Shown here piece after piece: positions 46,701-57,400 of a stretch of DNA of 64,000 bases. Position 1 is the stretch's first letter, and every line of letters starts with the position of its first letter. This DNA comes from Norana najaformis (taxonomy: Eukaryota; Annelida; Clitellata; Crassiclitellata; Hormogastridae): NCBI GenBank assembly GCA_964023275.1, contig OZ029914.1, positions 45,885,437 to 45,949,436 of the forward strand, written 5' to 3'. Under the pieces are notes generated by a model. That model was not told the origin of the DNA. It saw only the letters and a program-made list of their open reading frames with translations, and ran no database searches. A program made the translations under genes and the position numbers.

Positions 46701-49700
46701 AACAAGTTCTGCATTCCAGTGTCCTACAGTTGTAACAGCTCGTGAATCTCCATTCCTTAGCAGAACACATTGGTACGTGCCTCCATCATCCAAGTCCAGA
46801 CTCTTCACAGTCAGGTCGTATGGCTCTATTTCATACTTGGATGGATCCGAGACATCGATTCCGTTGTACAAGTACCTCCCGGATATGTTTTGGCTGCCGT
46901 TTCTATACAGTAGTTTCCACTTCACGGTGAAATCGCCCGAAGTTGGTGAACAAGGGAGGACAGCTGACTGACCCCGATAGCCCACGAGATTTTCTGAGAA
47001 GCGAGCGAAGTATTTGTCTTGGGCCGACAAGAAAAAAATGCAGAATTTAATAGCAATGTTGTTTTTCCCGCTAGAACCAAGTACAGTCTCACTGACACAG
47101 CTTTTGCATGGCGCTGAGAAATTTCGCAGATTTACATCTACTTTACATGTCCTAGACAGAAACGAAATATTTCTTCAATAGGAAATAGTTTGAACCAGTT
47201 GAGAGGAGCGAACTAAATAACGAAAGTGTATTTTTCATGGGAAACAGTCTGAACCAGTACCTTACCTTATCGTAATTTACCATACCACTCTTTACCTTAT
47301 ATTGGAATAGCTTCTGCCTTACAGTTCACAACTAAACTCTGTCGTCTGCATATTGTATTTTCCTAATTCTTGAACGCCAAGGAACTAAATAGACGAAGTG
47401 ATACTTAGCGACTAACCTCTAACATTGATCGTGAACGTGGAGCTGTTGAAACCCAGGGCGTTGGTGACCACGCATCGATACCTGAAGGTTCCTGGACTGA
47501 AGATAGTTTTATTGATGATCAACAGATCACCTGTAATCACCTGTCCATTTACGATATTGTGCCACTCAACAACTGAAGGCGGTGGATTGGCATCGGCAAC
47601 GCATCTGACAGTATCTCCGAGATCGTAGTACTCAGCCTCGGGATCCAGTCTCAGGTTTCTCGGCTTAGCTAAGGTAAAGTAACAAAATAGGTTTCTGGGC
47701 TTAGCTAAGGTAAATTAACAAAATAGGAGTAATTCGTAATCGATATTGTAATGACAAAATCGGTTTTTCTTTACAAAGACCAAGCGGAGGCTCGAGAGGA
47801 CATCGACTGAAACAACGAGTTCAAGTTCAGACCAGAACAAAATCGCATTATTGTTAATTAATTAGGAACTTGTGTGGTGCCGGTGCCTAATGGACAAGAC
47901 ATCAACCAATGGCGCACCAAAACCAAGCCATGTTCTCATATGACTTCTAGGTATTTGAGAATGAATCGCAGACAGGAAGAAATTCTGGCGAATACAATTC
48001 ATCGTTGTCATCATTGTCGTTGTCATTGTCGTTGTGTCATCATAATCATCATCATCGTCGTCGTCGTTATCATCAAATGATTATACCAAATATTTGATGA
48101 TACATTACTTAAAAATCAATTCTTATTCTTCAGACTTATCACTGTTGAACTAGGTCATCTGACTGCCTCACTCTGGTTACACCAAAAACTTGAACGATTC
48201 TTGGTCAACAAGCATTTCGGATGTTTCGCCCAGATTCTAAAACTCTGTCGTCGTCATGATCATCACCATCATCATGGAGAACGATAAGGCAATGGTGATT
48301 ATATACTCACAGACAACATTCAGTCTAGGCGTAGGCCACGAATAACGGTAGCTTGGATCGTTTGTCGATCGGTTTCGTGACTGTTTGAGTTCGGGTGTTA
48401 GCTGGAAGTACGTTGTGCAGTTCAACCCCTCGTCATTTAAGCCAAAGTCCGCCATAATGGTCACTGTATTAACGACCAATGTTCCGTTCACTGCATTTGA
48501 TGATTGGTTGGATGACAGCGGTTCACTGGACCGTGTCCGGTGGCACTGCGTGACCGGATCTGCCTTGCCCAGGTAGGAGACGAGGCAAGTGATACGTATG
48601 GGGTCACCTTCTCTTAGTTGAGTGCTTGGGGTGGAAATTAGCGCTACAGACGGGGTTAGTACCTAGACAACATATACAGAGAAAGAACATGACTATCTTA
48701 TCTGTTTTGTTCACTTCGGCAGCTGGGTCGTGTAACCAATGCGCGAAGCATTTGCAGAGGGGACTCGTGCACTAGTGGATGGTTGAAGATATCTGCAACA
48801 ATGATTTGTTTAAATTACGGATAAAAGCAGATCATCAATACCATTACAGCGGCATTACCGCAGCTTCTTTACCCATTACCGTTGTATTACCGCTCAATGC
48901 TTACCCATTACCGTGCCGTTACTACCATTTTTTAAATACTTCCCCATTACCGCGGAATACCTCGTCTACCGCTAGATTATCCTGGCAACCGGTATACCGT
49001 GTTATTGGCTAGAGGGGCAAGGAAAGTTAGTTCCAGATACATTTCATGCTCATGTGCGTTTCTTTTTCCTAAGGATACATATATTATACTTCAGGTAACA
49101 AAACAATCCTCTTTAAAGACCGACTCGCACTTGTGGTGAAGAACTGAACAACTGAGGGAATTCCTGCTGAGGATCTGCCATCAGTGGGAAAAGTATTAAC
49201 TGAAGTACCACCCAGAGCGTTACGCGAGATGGTCAGGTTCAAGAGGAACCCCGAAAAAGGGTCAATGCAAGCCGTAACCTCGCCTCGGGATAGCCTGGAA
49301 TAAGAGGATGGTCGGACGAGTGGATGTAGGTACTTCGCTCGTAAGGAAAATGACAATCGAAATCCAAGGCACATGGCAATCACAAAACGCAACACTCGCC
49401 CGGATATCGTCTGGGTCAGCAATCATATCAGATTATATCAGCCATTATATCAGACTTGCCTCTGATGATTCTGCTACCCATGATAATGTTGGTAATGATG
49501 ACGATAACAATGATGACGATGATGATAATTATAATGATGATGATGGTGGTGGTGATGATGATGATGACGACGACGACGGTTGTACGTTATAGCTATGTAA
49601 AACAATACTTGCCGATTACAATGAGTTCTGTAATCCGTGATCCTACAGTAGTAACAGCTCGTAACTTTCCATTCTTTAGGAGAACACATTGGTACGTGCC

Positions 49701-50654
49701 TGCATCATCGAAGTCCAGACTTTTTACAGTCAAGTCGTATCCCTCCATTTTGTACTTGGAGGGATCCGAGACATCGACTCCGTTGTATAAGTGTTTCACG
49801 GATTCGTTTTCGCTGCCGCTTTTATGCAGTAGTTTCCACTTCACAGTGAAATCACCCGAATTCGGCGAACAAGACAGGACAGCTGACTGACCCCGATGAT
49901 CCACGACATCTTCTTGGGAGCGAGTGAAGAGTATGTCTTCAGCTGACAAGACAATATGCAGAATTTACTAGCAATAATGTTCTCGGCAGAACAGGTAGGT
50001 GTGAAAAGATTTGTGTTCCACTTGTGCCCATAGCGAACTCGGCAATAAAATAAGTACGCTGACAGCACAGTATCGGTGGGAAGATCACACGGAGAGGGAG
50101 CAGACTTGCCACACTGTCACATGACTTGTTACCTCATCATATGCCGAAGATAAATTAAGGCAATCTTTAACACTTCATGCCCATGGAATGGCTGCCTCGA
50201 ATATTTAGTTTTAAAACTCCTGTTCTTATTTTTCTGTCTTTCACTGGCTCTTAGTAGGAAGTTAGGAAACACCAATTATAGGTTAATACGTCGCTAGAAT
50301 AACCCAAAAGAGGAAAAAGTCAGGCTCCCCAATTGTTAAGTAGACATAAGCTGTGAATAAGCTCATGCCCCCGACTCAGAGTACTTCTTGAGCTAACCAG
50401 AAAAATATGCAGAAATTAATAGGAATAGTCTATATGTTCGATCAATCAGAATAGATAATTTAATTGTTCAAATTGTTCCTGAAATTCAATGATAATAAAT
50501 ATGTGTCTTTGATGTCACACATTTTAATAATAATTTAGCTAATTTTACTAAGTAGATTTGACTACTATTTGGTCTAGAGATAAGTCGAGTAGATAGTGTA
50601 CTTACGGAGCCCAAGAGAGCAGTAACCGAACAGAATAACAAGTTTAATCCACAT
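39560..50654 (-). CDS. Six-Ig-domain type I membrane receptor with tyrosine-motif cytoplasmic tail
   Basis: Nine exons join in phase to about 816 residues: signal peptide (50654-50606), V-set (49942-49613), Ig (48643 or 48662 to 48311), Ig (47668-47417), V-set (47017-46694), Ig (45632-45282), Ig (44658-44407), transmembrane (41015-40887) and tail (39990-39560). All internal junctions are phase 1, usual for IgSF ectodomain exons. The second trio duplicates the first. The TM helix (about VLITIIALVTVIAVLVV) has no charged residue; KYRNIRRKMK follows as stop-transfer. The tail holds seven tyrosines, including YAGL and YTAL 15 residues apart, PPPDY and YVNQ. The likely role is a cell-surface recognition receptor signalling through tyrosine phosphorylation; ligand unknown. 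One Ig exon is frameshifted at its 5' end and one V acceptor is altered, so the full six-domain product may not be made; a three-Ig form (about 511 residues) is equally in frame. Confidence 0.8.
40045..40295 (+). mobile_element. Retroelement 3' end, family R1
   Basis: TTGGATCTTGACCTGGAACC, GAGCGCCTGTGAATAAGCTG, ending GGACGCTGTAGAAATCTCGA and (TTACGA)n. Lies in the intron between TM and tail exons; a LINE-type tail (minus) at 40310-40350 adjoins. Confidence 0.78.
40410..40800. repeat. Tetranucleotide microsatellites in the TM-tail intron
   Basis: (GTAT)n at 40415-40460, (GACT)n near 40495-40515, (GACA)n at 40705-40800. Confidence 0.92.
40887..41015 (-). CDS. Transmembrane exon of the six-Ig receptor
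   Basis: 129 bases, phase 1 to 1, acceptor GTTAAAAG after a T-rich tract, donor GTAAGC. Encodes a short stalk (GEKNGVMASFYTIGL), a helix of about 20 hydrophobic residues and a basic KYRNIRRKMK stop-transfer. Confidence 0.88.
42210..42420. mobile_element. SINE-like repeat trailing module L
   Basis: GACGCAGCTTTTGTAGAGAA then ATTTCTCAGATTTACATTTA; related copies at 20836-20900 and 47090-47165. Confidence 0.55.
42535..42770. mobile_element. SINE-like insert in module L
   Basis: Absent from the matching position of module R (about 47245). Begins near TTCTATAGCGCCGTTATCAT, a sequence also seen at 35-110, 8045-8100 and (inverted) 12370-12405, so it belongs to a dispersed family. Confidence 0.55.
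42869..44340. mobile_element. Solo LTR of an LTR retrotransposon (1472 bp)
   Basis: The insert begins TGTAGCGATCC, ends CCGGTACA, and is flanked by the 5-bp target duplication ATTGT (42864-42868 and 44341-44345). The duplicated module at about 47370 has the empty site with a single ATTGT, which proves insertion. TG...CA ends and a 5-bp duplication define an LTR. No internal region is present. The superfamily is not determined. Confidence 0.85.
44407..44658 (-). CDS. Third Ig exon of module L (I/C2-like)
   Basis: 252 bases, phase 1 to 1. DTVRCVADANPPPSVEWH and FRYRCVVGNTLG show the Ig fold. No ATG inside the open frame at the start. Followed on the minus strand by a 3.4-kb intron that holds the solo LTR. 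Confidence 0.9.
45282..45632 (-). CDS. Second Ig exon of module L
   Basis: 351 bases, phase 1 to 1, acceptor TTGTCTAG, donor GTGAGT. Encodes NPVCSANF, IRITCLVSYLGK, NVT/NGT-type sequons and EALNCTTYFQLTPE. Intact where its module R twin is shifted. Confidence 0.9.
46694..47017 (-). CDS. V-set Ig exon 2 (module L)
   Basis: Homologous to 49942-49613 (roughly 70 percent identical protein by eye). The ancestral acceptor GTCAG reads GTCGG here, but CCCAAG six bases downstream gives a phase-1 exon of 324 bases. Cysteines, WKLL and DDGGTYQC are kept. The donor is again GGCAAGT. Confidence 0.85.
47417..47668 (-). CDS. Third Ig exon of module R (I/C2-like)
   Basis: 252 bases, phase 1 to 1, acceptor CCTTAG, donor GTTAGT. 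Translates to an Ig domain with DTVRCVADANPPPSVEWH and FRYRCVVTNALG. It lacks an in-frame ATG near its start, so simple ORF scans miss it. About 90 percent identical to 44658-44407. Confidence 0.9.
48311..48662 (-). CDS. Second Ig exon of module R, one base too long
   Basis: Homologous to 45632-45282 but 352 instead of 351 bases: an extra base near 48632 shifts the frame after about 13 codons if the homologous acceptor is used. An alternative acceptor CCGTCTGTAG at 48645-48644 gives a 333-base, phase 1 to 1 exon that restores the frame while dropping the first residues. The core (IRITC to LNCTTYF) is intact. Confidence 0.75.
49613..49942 (-). CDS. V-set Ig exon 1 (module R)
   Basis: 330 bases, phase 1 to 1, acceptor TCTTGTCAG. 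Contains the first cysteine in AVLSCS, core tryptophan in VKWKLL, and DDAGTYQC before the second cysteine. It ends ELIVIG. The donor is GGCAAGT, a GC donor. Several N-glycosylation sequons are present. Confidence 0.9.
50606..50654 (-). CDS. Signal-peptide exon of the six-Ig receptor
   Basis: ATG then 15 codons (MWIKLVILFGYCSLGL) plus one base before donor GTAAGTACAC. Hydrophobic core with one Lys near the N-terminus is typical of a signal peptide. It ends in phase 1, matching the V exon at 49942. Confidence 0.75.
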
Positions 50655-51004
50655 TACTTCTATCTTTTATGCTACTAACTTAAGTTCTTTCCAATATAAG
50701 CTTCATTTGCTGTGTGATCATTGTTTTTGCAGTATCAGTGCTTTATAACGTTTACAAGTTGACGAAATTGCGTCTAAACATCTGAGCTGTTTCTGTTTTC
50801 AGTCAAGTAAGCCTGTGTCTACTAAATTAACACACAGTTTGTCCTTCTGCTGATGAGTTATGGCCCCAGTTTGTAACCGGATACATGACAGATAATAGAG
50901 CTTGCACTCATTTGAATGCATACGCTTAAAACAAAGTGCAGATTCAGTATCATCGAACAAGGGCGTCTGTACAGGGTAACTCAAAGGACCATGCCCCTTC
51001 GTAA

Positions 51005-51120
51005 GCTGGGACTGAGGTCCATTTGTAAATGTAAATGTATATCTTCGAAATTCTCAGCTCCCTATAAAATTTACGCCGAAGACCAGCTTATTTAACGGCG
51101 CTATGTCAAATCAAGTCCGC
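51005..51120. mobile_element. SINE-like fragment
   Basis: GACCAGCTTATTTAACGGCG with TCAAATCAAGTCCGCAAGAG is shared with 41715-41785. Confidence 0.5.
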
Positions 51121-51519
51121 AAGAGCCAGCGTGTATGATCAGTTTTGTCCACCCCACATTTAACACCAAGGATATAAATGTTCCAATCTTCATGCGTAGC
51201 AGTAGAAAAGGACAGAAGTTTGAGCTGCCCAAGAAAACCGCAAGCAAGACATATAACTCCATAGAAGTCACAATTTCAAAAGAACGAGTGGATTGGTTAG
51301 CGAAGAAGGTCGTCAGAATTCTGACGCGTATTAAACTGCTCAGACTATTTGGGAAATGCGCCTGCGTAGTTGCGGTAGCTTTCTCACCCTGTTTCAGGTT
51401 TGTATGGCTGCAGGAATCTTTGCTCCACGACCCGACCACGACCCATCATACAAACTCATCGATGCTCCACCGCTTGCAACTTCTGCTTCGGCCTTTCACT
51501 CAAAACTCATAACATTCCT

Positions 51520-51755
51520 CTTTCACAGATCCTATCATGACACCCCTTCTTCCTCTTATCTCTCCTCTCCAACCCCAAATACCATCTCCCACAGCTGCCA
51601 CGCTGTCTCTCCGTCTTTTTGATCTTGACCTGGAACCGAACCCTTTTGCTATCGATTTTGTTTTGACTGAGTGCCTGTGAATAAGCTGGTCCCCGCGACG
51701 TAGCTTTCGTTGGGCGCTGTAGAAATTTCGGAATTACGATTACGATTACGAAGTG
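51520..51755 (+). mobile_element. Retroelement 3' end, family R1
   Basis: CTTGACCTGGAACCGAACCC, GAGTGCCTGTGAATAAGCTG, TAGCTTTCGTTGGGCGCTGT, (ATTACG)n. Between the two receptor genes. Confidence 0.78.
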
Positions 51756-52779
51756 AACTTGTTGTTCCTTTTGCACGCACTTCATCAATAAAACTTCGTG
51801 CCTTTTCAGTGGTTGGGTCACCTATGTGTAATAGCCTCCACCTGGATCTGCGTATTCTTAACTCTGGCTAGGGAGGCTACGCATAACAGTCATCAACGCT
51901 GTTTTCTTTCGCAATCCTGGGTAGGAAGCTCCTCTTAATGAAAACCTTGAAGGGACGGTATATAAATGCTCTGAATGACTGAAACCAGAAAAAGACCAAA
52001 GAGAAGGTGAAGTAGAAAATTTTCTGGAAAGTTTCAAAATATGGCGTTCTCCCACATGCCCATTCTTTGTAAATTTCTGGATATATCCATGATGACAGAA
52101 CCCCTCCTTTGGCCTCCACTCTCAAAAAGCTGCCGACGCCGTTTTCATCGCAGTATAACATCATTGATTGAGGCCCTGCGCCGAGGTCGAAACAGGATCT
52201 AAAACATCAACTGGTACAGTCTACTATGAAATAACCATTCAGGACATTACAAAGTTAACTAAACTAGTTTTGAGGATGTGAAGCAAAAATGAAAGCAGCC
52301 AACATCAGACTGAAGCAGGTAATTAGAAACGAGTGGGTATATAACGAAGATTGTAAAAAAGAAATAAATGTATAACGTTTCGAGGAATCTTGATACACGT
52401 GGTTGTTTCTATAAACAGAAAAATGACTACTTATGTTATTCCGTCAAAAGTTTTCACTTTTTTAATAGCGTTCTTTATTGCTTAGCCTTTCACTTTTTTA
52501 ATAGCGTTCTTTGTTGCTTAGCCTCGGTATCATATTCCATTCTATTCAGCTAAATGTCTTTCAACTCTTTTCAATTCAATTCAAAGAATTTTCTATTCTA
52601 GTCTATCCTTTCCTGTTCGATTCTGTTCCAATAATACGCCATTCAGCTGTGTGTATTAACCCTTCGTCATTCTACTTTATTCTCTTCTGAACAATTCAAC
52701 TTGTATCCACTTCATTCTTCATCATTTCAGTACTTATCTCTTTCAGTTGGCTTATCCACCGTAGGCTGCCTCTCTGCCT

Positions 52780-52890
52780 TAATGGACTGACCTTCTGGAT
52801 ATTGACCTCATTGCGGCTAGGCTTTGTTGCGGCATCGGTTGATGCCTTGTGCATTAGACACCGGCGCGATAGAAGTTCCTAATTACAATT
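52780..52890. mobile_element. Dispersed repeat fragment
   Basis: ATATTGACCTCATTGCGGCT and TGCCTTGTGCATTAGACACC also occur at 19015-19065. Confidence 0.5.
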
Positions 52891-53329
52891 ACTTCTCTAT
52901 TCTACCATACTCAACTCAGATGAGTCTTGTTCTGCTTATGGTCGCCGAGTCTTGCCATCCATGAAATAACCTTTTTAACCCGTATACTTGACAATTTGAA
53001 CTCTTTCTCGCTGATTCTAGGACTGAAGTGGAAGTGAAACATAATTTGAAAAATAATAGTAATTATAATAATAGTAGTAGTAGTAGTAGCTGTTGTAATA
53101 ATACTACTACTACTACTAATAATAATAATAATAACAACAACAACAATATTAATAATGGGCCTACTACTTTAAACGATCAAATTGTTTCTTTGCGTAGAAC
53201 GGCGGTGTGTTTTAATATAGGCCTAACAGTTCTATTTTGGATGTGTTTTTCCAAGCCGTTGGTCGGGAAAATTTGGACGTCACGTGAAAATTTTTCTTGA
53301 GCACGTAATAGTCCACTGATACGCTGACT

Positions 53330-53367
53330 GAAAACGAAAACGCGGTTTTACTTAGCCAAAGCGAAAT
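53330..53367 (+). promoter_or_regulatory. Twin IRF/ISRE-like elements upstream of the three-Ig receptor
   Basis: GAAAACGAAAAC at 53330-53341 fits GAAANNGAAA; CAAAGCGAAAT at 53357-53367 is a one-mismatch second copy. They lie 50-90 bp upstream of the ATG at 53419, where a proximal promoter would be. Confidence 0.45.
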
Positions 53368-53418
53368 CTGTGTCTGGATTTTATTAATTTCTACGAAAAC
53401 ATTAACAAATTTGTCAGC

Positions 53419-53482
53419 ATGAATTTAAAGAGTTTACTCGTTGCAATCATCGCCTCGTTTCTTGCTCTGTTTTCGCGAGTCG
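53419..53482 (+). CDS. Signal-peptide exon of the three-Ig receptor
   Basis: ATG, then MNLKSLLVAIIASFLALF and SRV, one extra base, donor GTGAGT. Hydrophobic core after one Lys. Phase 1 fits the V exon at 55626. Confidence 0.8.
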
Positions 53483-54310
53483 GTGAGTTAACCACATGAA
53501 ATTTTAACTACGAACAAGTCTAGGTCAGCAGCCGAAAAGCCTAGACCTTGTAAATGCGACGCAGCTTAAGTGTTGCTCAACTGGTAATGTTAAAGTTAAT
53601 AGACCCAGGCACTTAGACGAGGTAATGTAAAACAAGGTAAGTTATATAAAGGTAAGGTAAGGTATGGTAAGGTAAGGTAAGGCAGGGTAAGGTAAGGTAA
53701 GACAGGGTAAAGTAAGGTAGTTAAGGTAAGGTAAGGTAAGGTAAGGCGGGGTAAGGTAAGGTAAGGCAGGGTAAAGTAAGGTAGTTAAGGTAAGGTAAGG
53801 TAAGGTAAGGCGGGGTAAGGTAAGGCAAGGTATGGTAAGGTAGGGTATATTAAGGTGTGGTAAGGTAAGGCAGGGTAAGGTAAGGTAGGGTAAGGTATGG
53901 TAAGGTAAGATAGGGCAAGACAAGGCAAACCAAGGCAAGACACGACAAGGTAAGATCAATTCTGCCACAGTGTCACCCAAAACATGTGGTGATACATGTA
54001 TCTCAACAAACATACATACGTACACACATCCATACCTTCGTACGTACAAATGCATTACTTACTTACTTTTTATTTACTTATGAATACACCGAATGCACAA
54101 ATACATACATGCACACATGCATACATGCACACATATTTTATCCATACATACATATACACACATACATACATTCAGCTATGAACACATTCAAGCATACGTT
54201 CGTACGTAAATACACACACATATACACGTACATATGCATGCATGCATTCAAAGCCAGTCATTATTGCAGTTACTATGGGCTGTATGTAGAGGAGATGAGA
54301 GTGAGAGAAA

Positions 54311-54405
<95 letters not shown>

Positions 54406-57400
54406 TTAGCACTGTCACGTGCAACAATATTATGTAAGACTAAACGCCTAAGCACACAAAGCAACTGGTCAAGTAGTCCGCCATTGGTGAGACTTGCGTG
54501 TTGATGATAAAGTCCAGACTGGAGTACCTGCTATGAGATGATTTAGGTTCAGTGACGGTTCCAGGATTGCTTGCGTGGGGAGGGGCAAGAGCACTTCTGG
54601 AGGGGCGCCACATTCTTGCAGTCCACCATGCACGGTTCTGGTCTAAAGGGCGCCGGCATATAACCAAGAGGGGCGCGGGGAGGGGGCGAAGCGCCACCAA
54701 GCCTATAGCTAAATCCTTCACTGTTTAGTTTAAGTGTCCAAAAGTACAATATATCTCTGTACGCGGTGAGTTATTATAGGGGGCTGTTCAGCCGAGTAGT
54801 TCACATTAAATAAATGAATAACAATTCAGATTCAATTCAGTTCTTCGAGCGCATAACATTCAAGATCTGATCTTGAGCTGGGAGGGGTTTCATGTGTCTC
54901 TACTGCACCATCATACACCAGGAAGCCTTTATGCTCCAGTTTCGAGTCAACCGGGTTCTCTGACTGCGGGGATACTCAGGAGCCGCGCTTCCTCACATCA
55001 AATCGAGCCCATAGTGCCCTCTCTTGTGTTGGACCTGTCACTTGGAACAGTCTTTTATTGTGTATATAGTATATATATATATATACATGTACTATTGCAC
55101 TCTACTCAGTGCATATATTTTGTGTTGCCTTAAAATGCACTTTTTAGAACAGTTACATGGCCATGTGTGAAGCGCCTTTGAGATGTACCAGAAAGACGCT
55201 CAATTAAGTGTCTTAATGCATACATACATACATACATGCATGCATAATAGATACGTACATACATATGTACATACATATACATACATACACATACATACGT
55301 ATATACATACATACATACATACACACATACATACATGCATACATGCATACATATTGATAAAGTAAAATCGTGCATTAAAGTGTCAAATATACTACATTAA
55401 TTCCAGTGTGTGTTAGTTCTCCTGTAGTTGACATATCCATTCAAGTGTGGCTGCATGCTGAAGCTTTTGGCTATAACTGGCTAATGGTCTCGCGGCATTT
55501 GACTATCAGAGCGTTTTCTGTCACGCTCTGGAGCTTAGTACAACTGCTGTGATACTCAAGTAGTGTTATTATAATCGCCTTTATGTTTTCATAGTTGGGT
55601 GAAATCGTTGTGTGTTTTATGACAGGAGCGAAGCTGACGCAGGTTCCAAGTAACACCGAGGCATTGGTTGGAGGTTCCGTAAGGCTTCAGTGCTTCACAG
55701 AAAATAAAAGCTATCCGCCGTCCTGGTCTCACATCAAAGTCGGGTCGACGGAGCCAAGCGATGTGTATATGACGGTCAAGAATGGACACCATATGATTGT
55801 TGGACGAATGACTGAGGAGTACTACGGTCGATTCAGAGTGATTGAGAATCGTACTACTGGAGAGTACAGTCTCGAGATTACAGGAGTCCAGTTGGGCGAT
55901 GCTGGTCGCTACATATGTACAGCCAGAGGAGGTCTGGGGCAACATGCAGCTGCAGAACTCGGCGTCATCGGTAGGAATAGCATCATCTCTTTCATTGTCA
56001 TTGAAGTAGAAGAGAAAAGCAGTGTCTTAAGCTAGCTCTGAGAGGCAGCCATGGGTATGAAGTGTTAGCGACTTCATTTATTTAGCTTCGGCATATGATG
56101 GCCTGATCTTGCCACTGGCAATGTATAGCCAGTGCACGCAATATAGATGAGCTGGCTTGTTAGAGCAAGTGGAGCCGAAGTTTCGCAACAAATTTCTTCC
56201 CTGGCGGGTTTTTGAACCCCATACCTCTTGAATGACAACCCAGCACGATAAACACTACTCTACGGTGCGCCCCCACAATTAACTACGAAACGCGTGATCA
56301 TTGTCATAATCATGGTCGTTGTCGTCATCGTAATCTTCATCATTGTCAACACACTTAGGCCCTAACTGCACAGTGGTAAAGTTATAAAACTAATTACTAT
56401 TCATTAAGAAACTTTTATGTTTGACCTAAGATAAACTCAGCATTTTATGGCGGAAATGATAGTAATCGACATCACTGTCTAAGCAGATGTGATAAAGTTA
56501 TAAAACTAATTACTATTAATTAAAAACTGTTATATTTGACCTGAGATAAATCCAGCATTTCATGGCGGAAATGACGTGATCTGAAACTAGGCCTATCACA
56601 TGATAGATTCATCTAGCTTAACAAAATAACTTTTGTATCTCAACAGAAGCCCCTCCGCATTGCGCATCCAATATAACTGAGGCAATCGGAGAAAATATCT
56701 GCCATCTTGAGCCCGATCACATCGGGTTATCCTGCAGTTTCCGCTACAATGGAAATGATCTACCATCGGTGCATTGGGTGAAAGCCGATGAACCGGGCCG
56801 AGTCGTAAGAACAGAAAAGGCACGGCGGACTGGGGGTGATCGCGGTTTGGCTGTTTCACATTTTGTCGTAAGAGCCGATGCAGCTGACCTGACCGATTCA
56901 TCATTTATGTGTATTATTTCTCCATCGAGTGGCGCAAACGATCAGAGGATCAGTTGCACTACGCCAGTCATCAAAGTTCTCAGTGAGTAGAACCTGTATT
57001 TCATTCCACTCATTAAAATTTTAGTTTCATTTTGGACCTGGTGCCCTGATTTACAATGCGTCTCTTAGTGTAGCAGTTGAAAAATGTAGAAAGAAAACAT
57101 TACTGAAATGTAAATTCCTGAATGGTCAACGCCCACACAAAGTCTAAATGGAGACTCGGAACAAGGCCATTTTTAAATTCTAAATTCAAATTTGATAACT
57201 GGTAACCTGATTGAAACGAAGTGTCATTGTAGAGGTTTTACTTCCGCGGAACGGAACCACTGGTATCCTACTTCTTACATCAAACTGTTGCGGGTTTCAT
57301 TCTGTTAATAAACTGCAAGTGACGACTCTAAACCAAATCTAAGTGCTTTGCCACCTACCACACCGTCATTTGCTCTTCCGAGGTGGAAAGGTTGCTTGAC

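Larger units (their letters stand above)
42360..49980 (-). repeat. Tandem duplication of a V-Ig-Ig exon module with introns
   Basis: Module R runs from about 49.98 to 47.09 kb and module L from about 47.06 to 42.36 kb. Exon order, introns and even the trailing repeat (47090-47370 versus 42360-42860) match. Identity is near complete around the second Ig exon and the following intron (45240-44860 versus 48270-47870) and lower in the V exons. Module L is longer because of insertions at about 42535-42770 and 42869-44340. Confidence 0.85.
50655..53418. other. Shared upstream region between the two receptor genes
   Basis: 2.76 kb between divergent start codons. It contains retroelement remnants (51010-51120, 51520-51755, 52780-52890) and an (AAT/TAG)n tract at 53045-53150, leaving about 250 bp of unique sequence next to the plus-strand gene. 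A 125-codon open frame at 51135-51512 has no recognised similarity and I do not call it a gene. Confidence 0.5.

Noticed and set aside
50375..50440. Relic of a third V-exon acceptor region (similar to 49930-49985)
   Set aside because: CTGTGAATAAGCTCATGCCC just before it shows an R1 retroelement fragment that accounts for most of the similarity.
51135..51512. 125-codon ORF between the receptor genes
   Set aside because: No domain recognised and no splice or promoter context; partly overlaps repeat-derived sequence.
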